Origin: Fragilariopsis cylindrus CCMP1102 | Taxonomy: Eukaryota; Bacillariophyta; Bacillariophyceae; Bacillariales; Bacillariaceae | Reading direction: 5' to 3' | DNA length: 64,000 nt | Assembly: GCA_900095095.1 (NCBI GenBank) | Contig: FMBT01000325.1 | Span: 1-64,000, forward strand | Shown: positions 1 through 11,836 of the stretch, piece after piece | Numbering within the stretch: position 1 is the first letter of the stretch | How the letters are laid out: each line of letters starts with the position of its first letter | The notes under the pieces: generated by a model | What the model saw: the letters and a program-made list of their open reading frames with translations, nothing else | The model's database searches: none | Told to the model about the DNA's origin: nothing | Translations under genes and position numbers: made by a program

Positions 1-1737
1 ACAAAGACGACGGTATGCAGCTCTGACTACTGACGCATTGGCATTACTTGGAAGACCCAAGCGAGAGTAGTAATTAGTGTACTTCCAATGGTCAGAATAT
101 TGTAGGTGGATGTCTCGCACAAGCACCGTAAATGTTTTAGAACGGATCGGATTGATCATGTATTTAGTTGTGACGCGGAAGGCTATATTGGTTCGAACAC
201 GAGCGGCTGCACTTCGAAGTAAACGTTCTTGTTGTATAAGAGCATCCTGAAGAGCCATTCCATTGAAAACATCGACGTGGACAGGTTTTGATGACGGTCT
301 TGGCACTGGCTTTAATTTTCCATTACATGTAGAGGAATGGAAAATAAATCTCCGCTCTGGGGAAGGCGGAGAATATTTCAACGAATTTATATTGGTAGGC
401 GGTTTCTCGGGTTTTTCTCCTTTTTTATTCAAAACGGGATCAAAACTTTTGGGGTGGTCGTTCTTTGGCAGACGACCTTCGTCCGTCGGAGATAAACAAT
501 TGTGTGAGTGCGGAGCACGACTGCTGTCTATCATACCCAGATTCTGCGTCAAATCAATTAATACCTTCTCGGCCTTCTTCGTTCTTTTATTTTTCTGTGG
601 CTTGAAACGAGGCTTAGTCGGTAAACTCTTTTCTGGAGAAGTGGGATATTCTACAATTCCAATAGGTTCGACAGACTTTGATGCGGCTAGATTGCAATCA
701 GTTTTAGGGCTAGGAATGTCAATATTTCTTGCTTTGGTGTTTTCGCCTTCTTCCAACGTCGGTAATTTTTTCTCTGGAGAAGTGTGATCTTCTGAAATTT
801 CAATAGGTTCGACAGACTTTGATCTTCTTGTTGCTGCTCTTCTTTTTGAAGCAGGAATAGTCACGACAGCGAATCCATCATCACCTTTTCTTTTTAAAGA
901 AGGTTCGACTTCTACTTTTACGGCATTTGTGATATTCGTCGTCGTCGTCGTCATCATCATCGTCGAAGCAGTAGTATTATTTGTAGTGGCAGATCTCTGT
1001 TCCTTGTCACTTGTTCTTCTTCTCTTTTTGTTATCAGACGACGACGACTTCGATGCGGCGAGTAGTATTCGTAATTGAACCGGATTTAGATTATGAGGTG
1101 TTGCCGTTGCTTTTGTTTCTACGGAATTAAATGTATCGATATGGTCGTTCTTTGGTAGATGACCTTCGTCCATCAAATCAATCGATACCTCCTCGACCTT
1201 CTTCGCCTTTTTATCTTTCTGTGGCTTGAAGCGAGGCTTAGTCGGTTTGACAGACTTTGATGCGGCTAGATTGCGATCAGCTTTAGGGTCCAACATAACC
1301 TTTTTAGTTAAGTTAGTCCTGATATTAGTCTCTGTGGCTTCTCTTGTCTCTTTTTCTGTAGAAGAAAAGCACGAATCGAGCGTGTTTTCATTTTCTGCCT
1401 TGGGATTTAGGCATTCAACTGTATCAACATCAATTATCTCGATTTGCTGTATTTTGGGTGTATTAGGAAGATAGCCGTAAACATGTTCGAGAAACGAGCT
1501 AATTTTCGCTTCATTTCTCCTTATACCTATTGCACAGGATTCTAGTTCGACGGATGCTTTCATGTGTGCATCCTTTATCGCAAAAGGAGTTACCGTTCTA
1601 TCCACGGTGTCGTTTGATTCGTTGATACTTTTTGGTTTATCAGTGTCTCGTGCTTTGTAAAGCTGATTCTTGTAGCGTTCAACGTTTGGCTTTGATTTTG
1701 AAAGGTGATTCTCGTTATGGTATCTTCTTCTATTGGA
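1..1737 (-). CDS. J-domain (DnaJ-like) protein, C-terminal part cut by the window edge
   Basis: Reading the minus strand in the frame whose last codon is bases 3-1 gives 579 codons without a stop. The first in-frame ATG is at 1563, but the frame is open from 1737 and probably continues an upstream exon. The last residues read NYYSRLGLPSNANASVV then RAAYRRL, which is helix I to helix II of a J-domain; the HPD tripeptide would lie outside the window. J-domains recruit and stimulate Hsp70. The middle is Lys/Glu/Ser-rich and has a diverged internal duplication: one copy about 1090-1290, the other about 420-705, sharing NLAASKSV, PTKPRFKPQK and LPKNDH. No signal peptide or membrane segment is seen. 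The frame may be the 3' end of the gene at 1741-4866: same strand, no spacer, both rich in short charged repeats. The joint is unresolved and needs an intron or a one-base correction. The J-domain call is fairly sure; the gene limits are not. Confidence 0.72.
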
Positions 1738-1740
1738 TCA

Positions 1741-2675
1741 GATGCTATGTCATTTATACTTGAACTGCTGCTCTGTTTTTGAGACGTGGAAATGATTTGA
1801 ATCGACGGTTGATTATTGGCATACACAGGCGGGAGGCTGTTATGCGTTGTAGTCTCACTATTTTCTTCAGTGCGATAAGTGGTACATCCTTTCTACTATC
1901 TGCTTCTTCCTCTTTTATTTTAATGACTTGTGGTTGGCTGTTATGCGTTGTAGTCTCACTCTTTTTCTTCAGTGCGATAAGTGGTACATTTTCTTTACTA
2001 TCTGCTTCTTCCTCATTTACTTAATGACTTTTGGCTGGTGTTATGTGTTGTCGTCTCACTCTTTTTCTTCATTGCAATAAGTGGTACATTTTCTTTACAA
2101 TCTATATCCTCTCTTATTTTCGTGACTTGTGGCTGGCTATCATGTGTTGTCGTCTCACTCTTTTTCTTCAGTACGATAAGTGGTACATCTTCTTTACAAT
2201 CTGCTTCCTCTTTTATCTTAATGACTTGTTGCTGGCTGTTATGTGTTGTCGTCTCATTCATTTTCTTCAGTGCGATAGGTGGTACATCTTCTTTACAGTC
2301 TATTTCCTCTCTTATCTTAATGACTTGTGGCTTATGTTCTCTTATCCTCTTCAGTTTTTCAGTCCTCAACGTGATAAGAGGAACATCGGCATCGGAATTT
2401 TCATTTTTAAATGACTTTTGTACGCAACTTGTGGACCCTCCTTCCATTTTAATGATTTTTTTATCGGAACAGATAATACCTTCATCTATTTCATGGATTC
2501 GATTCTTTTCTTGTTCCGTACAAGCTTCGATAGTAGACAAAGACATCTTGACCGGTATTTTCCCTACAATATTATTACCTTTTTCTTTAATGGAACTATT
2601 TTCTGTCGTGGTCTGGATTTTTCTGGAACACATTCCCATAATTGGCTCTGACATCTACCAAATTCATCATAGTGT

Positions 2676-2707
<32 letters not shown>

Positions 2708-4866
2708 AAAGAATTGATCATTGACTCTATCTATGGAATTTAATTTGTTCTGAATAGTGTTGGCGTTTGTACTAGATATCAGAGTAGTAGCACCATCATT
2801 TTTTTGATTAAATATCGTTGGAAGCGTTTCCTTTTGCTGGAATGAAACTGATTTCTTCAAGGGTTGTGCCAATCCATCTATTGCATCCGAATCAGAAACG
2901 CAGAATAAATTACCGACCGAATTTGTAGCATTATGCGATGTTGAAGATTCGATCCGAACAGAACCTGGATCTTCATTAATACGCAAATTAGTATTTTTAG
3001 TTGTACATTTCTCATCACTATGTACAAAATGTTGGTATTCATGAGGTAGTCGCTGCTGTATCGACGACGGAACTTCTATATAAGCAGGCCACGGCGGTCG
3101 TTTCATCGGCCAATACGGCTCCAAACCACCAAGACGAAAATCACGAAGATTTCCTCCTTCTCGTAGTAGTAAGCAATCCCATGCTCGAGCGGCGGCGGCA
3201 TGTTCGGCCATGATATTACATGAATACCAACATATTCGACCGGATCGCCATCCTTTCCCTCCTCCACCCCACGGACCAGCCAAAAATGCTTCCTTTGTGA
3301 TGGGACAAACGAAAATAGACGTAAATTGCCGTTTTGTCTTCCTTCCGTGTTTGTTGTCCCAAGTCTTTCCGTTTTTGGTGAACTTGTCCCACGTAAGATA
3401 ATTATTGGCCGTAACTTGAACACTATCAGGTTTCTTTTTGTAATAATGGCAGAGAACGGACTTTGGAGATATCGCGTTTCCTTTCGACATAAATCTATCT
3501 TTGATCGCAATCCTACCAGCATCCTGAGACACGAGTACTTCTTGATTCGTTGGATGATTGGTGGTATTGCTATTACTATTATTTCCTTCTTTCATCTCCT
3601 TTGACCTATTTCTTTGTTTTTTCCCTTTTCTTCTGTTTTTCTTTCTTTTCTTCTCAATATTGTTGTTATTATTATTATCAGAGGAGGAAACGTCGTTGTT
3701 GCCGTCTCGACCTTTAACGGCATCTTTCAAATTATCATTATTTTTGTTATCTTTTTTCTTTTCCTTCCTTGTTACTGTTAAGCCGTTTCTTCTACTTGTA
3801 TCATCTCCATTGTTTTGCTTCTGTCTTCCGATGTCGTTTCTATTTCCATTTCCATTTTTATTATTATTATTATTATTTTTATTCGTCGTTGTCTTCACCA
3901 CATCAAAACATTTAGGTTTCTCTTTGACGATTGAATAATTCCCCGTTTTTACTTTCTTATTCCCCCCTTGAAGCGTCGATCGATTCCGTTTTCTATTAAC
4001 GATTTTAACGTTCGCCATCGTTGTTAAACTACTACTCCTAGTAATAGTACCTGTACTTCCTTTATTGTTATTGATATTATTCTTGTTCGTTTTGCCTTTT
4101 TCTTTTACCGATCGTACGATATTGTCACCATGATTGCCCCTTTCAATACTCGTGAAGGGTGTAGATGCTGTGCTAACGGAAATAGCAGTGTTGCTGTTGT
4201 TGTTGTTGTTGTTGCGCTTATTAGTAGGCGTAGTAGCAGTAGCAGTAGCAGTAAAGGAACGAGATCTAAAAGATGACGCTGACGCTTCAGCGACAACAGA
4301 TATTAGTACCCCCGGAACGTCATCATCATCATCATCATCATCTATAGTTATCACGGGTAGGGTATGGGTCGACGTCGCGGTGTCGATTTTTTTCGACTAG
4401 CAGGACATTTTTTTCTACCATCGTCACTATCATTATCATTATCATTATCATCGATATTGATCGGTTCCAACAAACTACCGCATCCTTTGAAGAGTCCATC
4501 ATAATACGACGACGATGATGATTTAGATTTAGTCCCTTTCTTTTTCTTCTTCCCCTTACTACTACTACCATTATCATCATTATTATTATCATGAATATGA
4601 CCATCGATGACAACCACATCGCCACCTGCGAGTTCAAACATTGCGAGATCGTCTTCTGCTGTGATGACGTTGTTGTCGTGGTTCTTGTTATGATTTTTAT
4701 TTTTGTTGTTGTTTTCAATCCTCCCAACATTATTATCAACAACCCCAACGTCACTACCGCCTCCTCCTGTGAGTTCAAACATTGCGAGATCATCTTCTTG
4801 ATTATTATTATTATTATTCATACAAAAGACGTCAACATCGTCGTTTTTAAAACCGAAAAAAGACAT
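1741..4866 (-). CDS. Low-complexity protein with a dsRNA-binding-like domain
   Basis: The start is taken at the ATG at 4866 (MSFFGFKNDD); the open frame above it has only a TTG. The frame is open to 4351, then continues one frame over to about 2564, then another frame over to 2013 and below. The first change fits a 77-nt GT-AG intron (4418-4342, phase 1, joining two Asp runs) or one missing base near 4352. A second phase-matched intron, 2658-2525, is possible. Order of parts: an acidic Asn/Asp N-terminus with EDDLAMFEL twice, a Lys/Asn/Thr-rich linker, a compact domain at about 3480-3080, polyQ at about 2710-2674, then the 33-residue repeat array. The compact domain starts SPKSVLCHYYKKKP, has the strand pair QFTSIFVCPITKEAFLAGPW, and a last helix NIMAEHAAAARAWDCLLLRE. 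That is the alpha-beta-beta-beta-alpha order of dsRNA-binding domains, without the usual KKxAK. The same domain recurs in the gene at 53364-55277. Function unknown; RNA binding is an inference. Confidence 0.6.
1841..2400 (-). repeat. About 5.5 tandem copies of a 99-bp unit coding a 33-residue repeat
   Basis: Unit boundaries marked by the plus-strand word AATGACTT recur near 1921, 2022, 2120, 2220 and 2319. On the minus strand each unit reads roughly SETTTHNSQQQVIKI followed by KEEADCKEDVPLIALKK. Three units are in one frame, the next is shifted, and the last returns to the first frame, so either small indels or an intron lie inside the array. A phase-matched candidate intron is 2020-1865 (donor GTAAAT). 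Confidence 0.8.
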
Positions 4867-5519
4867 CTTTGTTTGTTGTTGTGGCAAATTTAGTATATTT
4901 TATTTTTACACAGTCCACATTATATTATATTACTCTCAACTCTATAAATTTCTTTCTGTGGTTTGTTTGCCGTTCTTGGAATACACTACAGTAGTAGATC
5001 ACTTTTGATTACAGTACAGTAGATCCCCAACAAATTGTAGTCTTTAGTAAAATTCTTGATGATGCAATTCTTCGAATTGTTCAAACTTTCAAAGATTGTA
5101 TACAAGTTTTCACTGGTTTCGACGAGGTTGCGCGGTTTGACATAACAATTTGGATTTGAAGCACGCACAGTAAATTTCAGATTCGTGCGGGTTTCATCTG
5201 TTTCATCGAAACCGCACATCAATCATCAAGCAACGCAACGTCCCGAGTGCGTCGTGATTATTCTTTCGTTCTATTTTTTCTCGCCGCGAAAATTTAAGGC
5301 TTATTCTATTTAAGGCCTTGGTAACGGCATGCGATCTTGGATGACCAGACCTGATGAATCTGATACAGATTCATTCTTTGCTTTAGTCACGATTTAAGTG
5401 ACCAATTCATAATAAGTACTAACTAGTACAAAGTACAGTACGACGACAGTACAATTTATCTCCTTTACAACAAACTCTAACATTAAAATAAAAATAAACC
5501 CATAAACGACGATGATAAT
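4867..5519. promoter_or_regulatory. Divergent intergenic region
   Basis: 653 bp separate two genes read outward, the dsRBD-like gene to the left and the metal ATPase to the right, so both promoters must lie here. The sequence is AT-rich. I see no convincing core element, repeat or RNA gene. Confidence 0.4.
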
Positions 5520-8500
5520 ATGGCGCCTTTTCCCAACAGCAATAATGTTAATGATTTGATGCTTTGTCAATTCATAAACGAGAGTGACAACGATAGAAGT
5601 AGTACTGATGCTCATACCAACGAAAATCTAGTGACAAACGAGGGTAGTACGACAACGACAGACATAAACGAGAGTACAATAACGACAACGACAACGACAC
5701 ACGAGGAAAGAATACCAAATAGAATGAGAAGAAAGACGACAACGACAACGGCATCCGTAATTCACGGCGTAGGGAAAAAATCGAAAAATCCAAAGAAACC
5801 GTTTTTCCCACTCCCACCACCTACTTCTAGTTCATCCTTCTCCACGTCTTACGGTGGAGGTGCAGCCAATGGTGCAGTACCAACAACCTTGTTGGTAGAT
5901 CCATCCATGGGTGGTTCATTTCATCCTGATTTTATGTTTTGTGGGAATTGTACTGACTGTCAAGAAGAAGAAGAGGAAGAAGGCGACAGTAATAATCCCA
6001 CTGAAACCGCCGTTGTAAAAAACAGTCATGGAATTGGGTATTCAATAGATTCAAATACAGATTCGGACTCGGACTCATCAGACTCGACAGATTCATCTGA
6101 TAATAAAAATGGATTCCTCCAAACAACATTTCAACTCCAACAACGAACGAATCAAGATAATAACGATATGTACAATGATACTTTGGTCCTTCGATCACTG
6201 ATACGAGCCATTCCAGGAGTTCGAAAAGTATCTATCCCTAACAACATACAACAACAACAACAACAACAACAAACACACAACAACGATTCAAATTCCGAAA
6301 GGATAATAATAATACATCACAACGCGTCGGTCCATACTAAAATCATCCTTCACGCGTTAAAATCGGCTGGGCATTCAGCATTCATACGAGATAATATTAC
6401 TACTAGTAACGCAGTCATCACCACCAACGTTTCGGTCAACGAAAGCAATCATAATAATCACAATAATGATCGTAATCAGAATCAAAAATGCTGGGTCCGA
6501 TCATCATTTAACGTTCAAGGAGTATGTTGTGCATCAGAAATACCAGCCGTACGAAAAATAGTGAGACCACTTTGGGGGGTTGGTAAAGTTAATATCAATT
6601 TAACAACAAAGGTAGTACACGTTCAACATAATTACATACAAATCCAAGCATCTCAGATTGCACAAAAATTAACCGAACAAGGTTTTCCTGCACACATTTA
6701 TAAGGACGGAGCTGCTACGGTACAAGGACAAATTCAATTGTTCGACAACAGCAACAATAATAGAAGTAGCAACAACAACAAAGAAGAAGAAGAGAAATAT
6801 TATTCTAATGCAATCGCTGATATACTAGATCGAATAGGACAATCACCGTACGTTGAATCGACGCTGTGTGTTAAAGGGTTACGTCCCGATCAAGTAAATC
6901 GGATAGAAAAGTCTATTGCAGATAGTTTTATTAGTATCCAAGTGAGGGCTGTATATCCTAATGCAACATCAGAAACTGTGAAGGTAGAACACAATCCTGA
7001 ATTGGTTTCGATCAAGGAAATACGCGATTTTCTTCGACAATACGCCACCGATAAGGATGCGTCCTTCCCACCGACGGCAAAGGTCTACATCGATGGTGCA
7101 GATGCTAATTTATATCTACCAGCGAAAGAGGACTATCCAAACCACCAACCGATAAATAATGATTCCGCCAATGGTGGCTGTTTATTTTGGATGATGAATC
7201 ACCTCGTCAACGTTTGGCTTAGTGGATTTTTTTGGGTATTAAGTATGGTCAGCATAGTCAATGGAATGTAAGTTTAATAAGTCCTGTGCAAAAATTGTAT
7301 TATTTTGGTTAGTAAATATCAAATAGATGGAGACACATTTTGTCTTTGACTTGACGAAACCATAACTTTCTCTGTTTTGTACAGATGACAATAACTAATT
7401 TTTTGACTTGATATTATCTTTTTCAGTGATTGGTTCAAATACTTTGGTCTAGCTTCGGTATTATTTGGCTTACCACCTATCATCATCAAGGCATACAGAA
7501 CTTTGAAACGGTGTCAATTTGATGCTAACTGTATGATGGTCACAGCCGCTTTAGGTGCACTAGCCTTGGGACAATACGACGAGGCTGCATCTGTATCATT
7601 CTTATTTGCTGTGTCAGAATTTTTAGAAGCCAGTGCAACCACAAAAGCTCGAAAGGCATTGAGTGAAATTTGTGCATTGAGACCAGATCATGCTAATGTA
7701 ATCCATCCAATATCCAAGGAAATCGTCGTCGTTCCAGCTGATCGAGTACCATTAGGGTCATTGATATCAGTTCGAACTGGTGACAAGATCGCGGCCGACG
7801 GGGTAATACTAGAGGGAAGTACCGCCATAGATGAATCCAGCTTGACAGGGGAATCGACACCGGCTCATAAAATTGTAGGCGATGAAGTTAGTGGCGGTAC
7901 GATTAATATTGGACAGACACAATTGGTAGTCAAGACAACTACAACCGTGGAAGATTCAGCCGTTTCGAGATTAATCCGTCTCGTCGAAGAGGCACAATCG
8001 AATCGATCACCGACGGAGAAAATGGTTGACGCTTTTGCTCAATCTTACACGCCTTTTGTTATATTTATTGCCTCTCTCATGTGTACAATTCCGTGGGCTT
8101 TTGGGACCGATATTGGACGACATTGGACACTGAATGGCTTAATTATCGTTGTGATTGCCTGCCCATGTGCCTTGACCATTAGCACTCCCGTTACATATGC
8201 TGCTGGACTAGCTGCTACTGCAAAGCGTGGAGTTATCATCAAAGGGGGCGCCAAACTCGAAGCGATGGGAAGCGTAGATCGAGTTGTGTTCGACAAAACT
8301 GGAACCCTTACAAAAGGTAAATTTTCTGTGACTCATTTAGAAGTGATATCTAGTTCTAAAACGCGACAAGAAATGCTTGAACTTCTATCGTTGATGCAAG
8401 AGCGTGCCAGTCATCCAATAGCTTCGTCCCTTGTTCAAGCCGCCAAGGCTGAAGGCGTGAACGTGCCGCGGCAAATGTCTGTCACGGATCACCAGATTTT

Positions 8501-9437
8501 GAAAGGAGAAGGTATCATGGCAAAGATAAATGGCAAAATTCAAGTTTACGTGGGAAATCAAAGACTCTTCAATCGCTTAGGTATGTTGGAATTACTATCC
8601 CCAGAAAACAAGAATCTTGTAGAGGAGTGGGGTGATTCTGGAGGAACGCTAGGCTTTATTGGAAGTCGCGAAGATGGTATTATTGGCATGTTTTGCGTCA
8701 AGGATTCTGTCCGAGAAGAGGCTAGGGAGGCTATTGATGAGCTTAAAGAAGCAGGTATCGAAGCGTGGATCTGTACCGGTGATAGCGATGCGACCGCTCA
8801 AGCAGTTGCAAAAGAAATCGGAATTCCTGAACATTGCGTCAATAGCCAATTATTGCCAGAAGACAAGTTACAATTCGTTAAAGGTTTGAAACGTCCCCGG
8901 CCGAAAAAGTTCGCTTTGTGCCGTGAGAAGCGATACGTTCTCTTCTGTGGAGATGGAGTCAATGATGCTCCCGCTTTAGCTGCAGCTGAAATTGGTGTCT
9001 CTATGGGAGAGGGGGCTGCTATGGCTTTAGAAATGAGTGATGTGACGTTGATGGATTCTCGATTAACAAAGCTAACCTACGCTATTCGAATGGGTCAACG
9101 AGTGTTGAGAACAGTGAAAGAGAATATTATAATAAGTTTTGTAGCAAAGTTGTTGATAATCGTGTTGACCTTTATGGGTAAAATGACATTGCTATATGCG
9201 ATCGCCGCCGATGTCGGCGTTATGCTATTAGTGACATTGAATGGGATGAAACTCTTGCCGAATACAAGCTTTGATCTTGTGAGTCCTCGACGTAGTAGAA
9301 GAGGGCGAGCAATCATCAAACAGAGGGTCGGAATAGGAACGAACACTGACTTTGAATTGGTACGTATGAAAACGAGTAGGAGTTGTTCAGATGATTCAAT
9401 AGACTCGTTCGAACCCGATGTATCGGAAATAATTTAA
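5520..9437 (+). CDS. P1B-type heavy-metal ATPase, Zn/Cd class (HMA2-4/ZntA-like)
   Basis: Exons 5520-7267 and 7427-9437 are joined by a 159-nt intron (GTAAGT...TTTTCAG), giving 1252 residues. The enzyme uses ATP to pump a soft transition-metal ion across a membrane. The first 200 residues are Ser/Thr/Asn-rich with an acidic run. Three beta-alpha-beta-beta-alpha-beta-like segments follow; only the second (about 325-395) keeps a metal motif, GVCCASE, close to the GICCxSE of plant Zn/Cd HMAs. Then come the membrane part and the P-type core: TGES near 721, CPC near 826 in CPCALTISTPVTYAAGL, the phosphorylated Asp in DKTGTLT near 870, an SHP motif, and GDGVNDAP near 1092. The last helices contain ADVGVMLLVTLNGMKLL, the Asp-Gly pattern of the Zn subgroup. 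The C-tail is short and has no His cluster. Zn/Cd preference is inferred from the CPC context and the last helices. The location in the cell cannot be told. Confidence 0.92.
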
Positions 9438-9615
9438 CAATACTGTTATATCATCGTATCATACATTCTATTGATCTACCATATAAATAGATCAAAAATC
9501 AAAACTCGAGTCCGTAGAAACAACAACGAAACCACCAATCTGGAGTCAGTCGTCACATGATCAATTAGTTGTCTTCGTCGTGTGCTATGTTGTACTGTAC
9601 CGAATCCATCACCAA

Positions 9616-11262
9616 TCAATGACACGAAAAAAAGCCACCAGTGTGATGCTCCCAATCGTCTAGTATGGAATAGACTGATCCGAGTGTTGCTAGGACCGTA
9701 AAAATACTCGCATAGATTAGTAACGCATATGATCCACTTATGCTCTTTCTAGCAGTAGTAGTGATACTTTTCCATGTCAATGCGGGGAACCAAACTGGGA
9801 GCTTCTCACAAGTTCGACGATAAAAGATGGCCGGCATCAACAACGTTAACGGCACGGATGTAAAAGCTCCAATAAAGGCGACCAAATCCTTAAAGAATGG
9901 AACAGCGTTCGCAATAAAAAACGCCGAGAATGCAATGATCGCAGTCAATGCCATCCATCGACGTCCATCAGACCAACGTCGAACGGGTTCCCACTGACTA
10001 AAGAACACCCGATCACAAGACGAGCATATTGCTTGGCTATTAATAGCGTAACTAACGACAACATGCGCCCAAAGAAAGAATCCTGCAACGCGTCGATGGA
10101 TGGTCCCAATTGGGATTGCGTCAAAAAGAAATGAAGGAGGATTGTCTCCTGCCATTAATATTATAAATATGTAGACACTACCGAAGGCACTTAAAGACAC
10201 TGCAAGGCTTTTTGGTGCGTCCTTTCTATCGGCGAATTCGTGGCGGATATTCAGAAATAATTTTTGAGAACCAGTGGCGAAACCTATTGAACCCAATGCA
10301 GACAATTGTCTCAAAACAAGACGAAATCCAACAACTGCGTTCTCATCGTCGTCTTCGCCACCATCATCATCGATATCACCGACGTTTTTTGTGGTGATGT
10401 CGTCGCTAGGTGTTGTTGTACTACCAGAAGAAAAGTAAAGGCACTGTCCTACAACAACAGCTAACGCGAGCAATGACAAGGTCGACGCACGTCGACCTAA
10501 TTTTGCCATCGTTCTTAATTGTGATACAGCAAACATCAAAGTTGATGCTAATAATCCTGCAACAGGCGTACAAGACAAGATTCCTTTGTTATCCTTCTCA
10601 TCCGCTAACAAAGCAACAACGGCGTGACTCATTACGACAATGTAATTTCCTAAGACCAAAAATATGTTCACATAATAAAGAATCATAACCAACTTCGTCG
10701 TTTGCGGATTGTCAAAAATCGCCATGGTCATTCCAACGAAGTCGAATGTTGCAGTGTCAATATTTTCGTTGCGTTTGTCTATTTTTTCTGCGTCTGCATC
10801 TTCATCATCTTCAACGACGTCGTCGCCGGTGATACTAATTGCAAGGTAATTGTTATTTTTAGTTCTAGTATTAATACTCGTACTATTGTCTTCTTGTAAA
10901 AGTCCACTCGTAATCGTCGTCATTTTTTGTTGTTGTAGTTGTTTACCACCACGTTGCTCAACACGATCCGCCGCGAGACTTAACATATTCCCAGCAAACC
11001 AATTAATTGGTAAATTAGCAATTAAAAACAACATCCCAAATGTACCCAAAACTTTGATGTCGTTGGGAAGTGCCAACAACCCCGTTCCCATACAATCAGC
11101 CACCAAAAGTGCACTACCATTCCAAACATTGAGATCGTTCACATGTTCATTTTTGTCTTCATCATCATCATCATCATGACGACTATGTCGTTGTTGAGGA
11201 TTTCCTGACGATAATGAGTCCGATGATGGCGAAGACGACGACGATGACGATGACGATGCCAT
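9616..11262 (-). CDS. Amino acid/auxin permease (AAAP) family transporter
   Basis: A single 548-codon exon with an ATG at 11262. The first 45 residues are Ser runs and an Asp/Glu cluster, likely cytosolic. The first membrane segment contains GTGLLALPNDIKVLGTFGML, the opening signature of AAAP transporters such as vacuolar AVTs, which move neutral or aromatic amino acids by proton coupling. About ten further hydrophobic segments follow. Two acidic hydrophilic loops interrupt the core, at roughly residues 110-170 and 285-310, longer than in most members. The 3' end faces the metal ATPase across 178 bp, and the 5' end faces the ABC transporter. The family is clear; the substrate is not. No ER signal or plastid motif is visible. 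Confidence 0.85.
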   Translation of the reverse strand: MASSSSSSSSSPSSDSLSSGNPQQRHSRHDDDDDEDKNEHVNDLNVWNGSALLVADCMGTGLLALPNDIKVLGTFGMLFLIANLPINWFAGNMLSLAADRVEQRGGKQLQQQKMTTITSGLLQEDNSTSINTRTKNNNYLAISITGDDVVEDDEDADAEKIDKRNENIDTATFDFVGMTMAIFDNPQTTKLVMILYYVNIFLVLGNYIVVMSHAVVALLADEKDNKGILSCTPVAGLLASTLMFAVSQLRTMAKLGRRASTLSLLALAVVVGQCLYFSSGSTTTPSDDITTKNVGDIDDDGGEDDDENAVVGFRLVLRQLSALGSIGFATGSQKLFLNIRHEFADRKDAPKSLAVSLSAFGSVYIFIILMAGDNPPSFLFDAIPIGTIHRRVAGFFLWAHVVVSYAINSQAICSSCDRVFFSQWEPVRRWSDGRRWMALTAIIAFSAFFIANAVPFFKDLVAFIGAFTSVPLTLLMPAIFYRRTCEKLPVWFPALTWKSITTTARKSISGSYALLIYASIFTVLATLGSVYSILDDWEHHTGGFFSCH

Positions 11263-11836
11263 TTTATTGGGTACAGAAAAGAGTTCTATGAGATAAGAGA
11301 GGATCTGGTAGAGTGGAGTTACTGTAGAAAGTATCTAGCTAGAATTTATGAAGCTAGAAAGTATGCAGCTACAGTATGAGCTATGAGCTATGAGTAGAGT
11401 ACTATGGCGTTTGGTCGTTTTTCAAGAAGAAGATTTGAAATTTAAGAAACCTTTCACCTCGGAAAATAAAATTCGGAGAAAGCGCCACAATTCCCCCTTT
11501 ATTTATATTACCCCTTTAATCATCATAATAGACCTCTCCCCCAAAACCACAGCCATAAAAATCACACATCACACAAGCAAAATTGAAATATTTCTTCACA
11601 AAAATCGGTTCATTAAAGTGCGTAGCTATTAGCGAGATGGCAGAAGGAAAAACAATCGGCGCATCATCAATCGCTGCCCTGCAATCAATAGACCCTCCAT
11701 AATAACTTCGATTAAACTCACACCACCAACCAAATCAAAGTGGTCGTTACCGGTAGTATAATCTACTATCTGCACAACAAATTAACTGCAGAAAACAAAA
11801 GGCTATCATAATCATTGTCAGAAATTCACAAGAAAG
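11263..11836. promoter_or_regulatory. Divergent intergenic region with short direct repeats
   Basis: It separates the permease (minus) and the ABC transporter (plus). GCTAGAAAGTAT-like and GAGCTAT words recur at 11325-11395. A 21-codon open frame from ATG at 11638 could be an upstream ORF of the ABC gene, with no further support. Confidence 0.4.

Noticed and set aside
263-1474. Plus-strand open frames of 174 and 82 codons at 263-787 and 1226-1474.
   Set aside because: They are the reverse of the minus-strand J-domain frame, start with TTG or lack context, and resemble nothing.
2674-2710. CAG/CTG run as an independent repeat-expansion locus.
   Set aside because: It is a short interrupted polyQ inside a gene; similar runs occur in several genes here.
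1779-2724. Plus-strand hydrophobic open frames with repeats, looking like a multi-pass membrane protein.
   Set aside because: The repeats are the complement of the acidic/basic 33-residue array on the minus strand, which has better coding character.
3558-3938. Plus-strand Leu/Phe-rich frame resembling membrane helices.
   Set aside because: It is the antisense of Lys/Asn-rich coding sequence.
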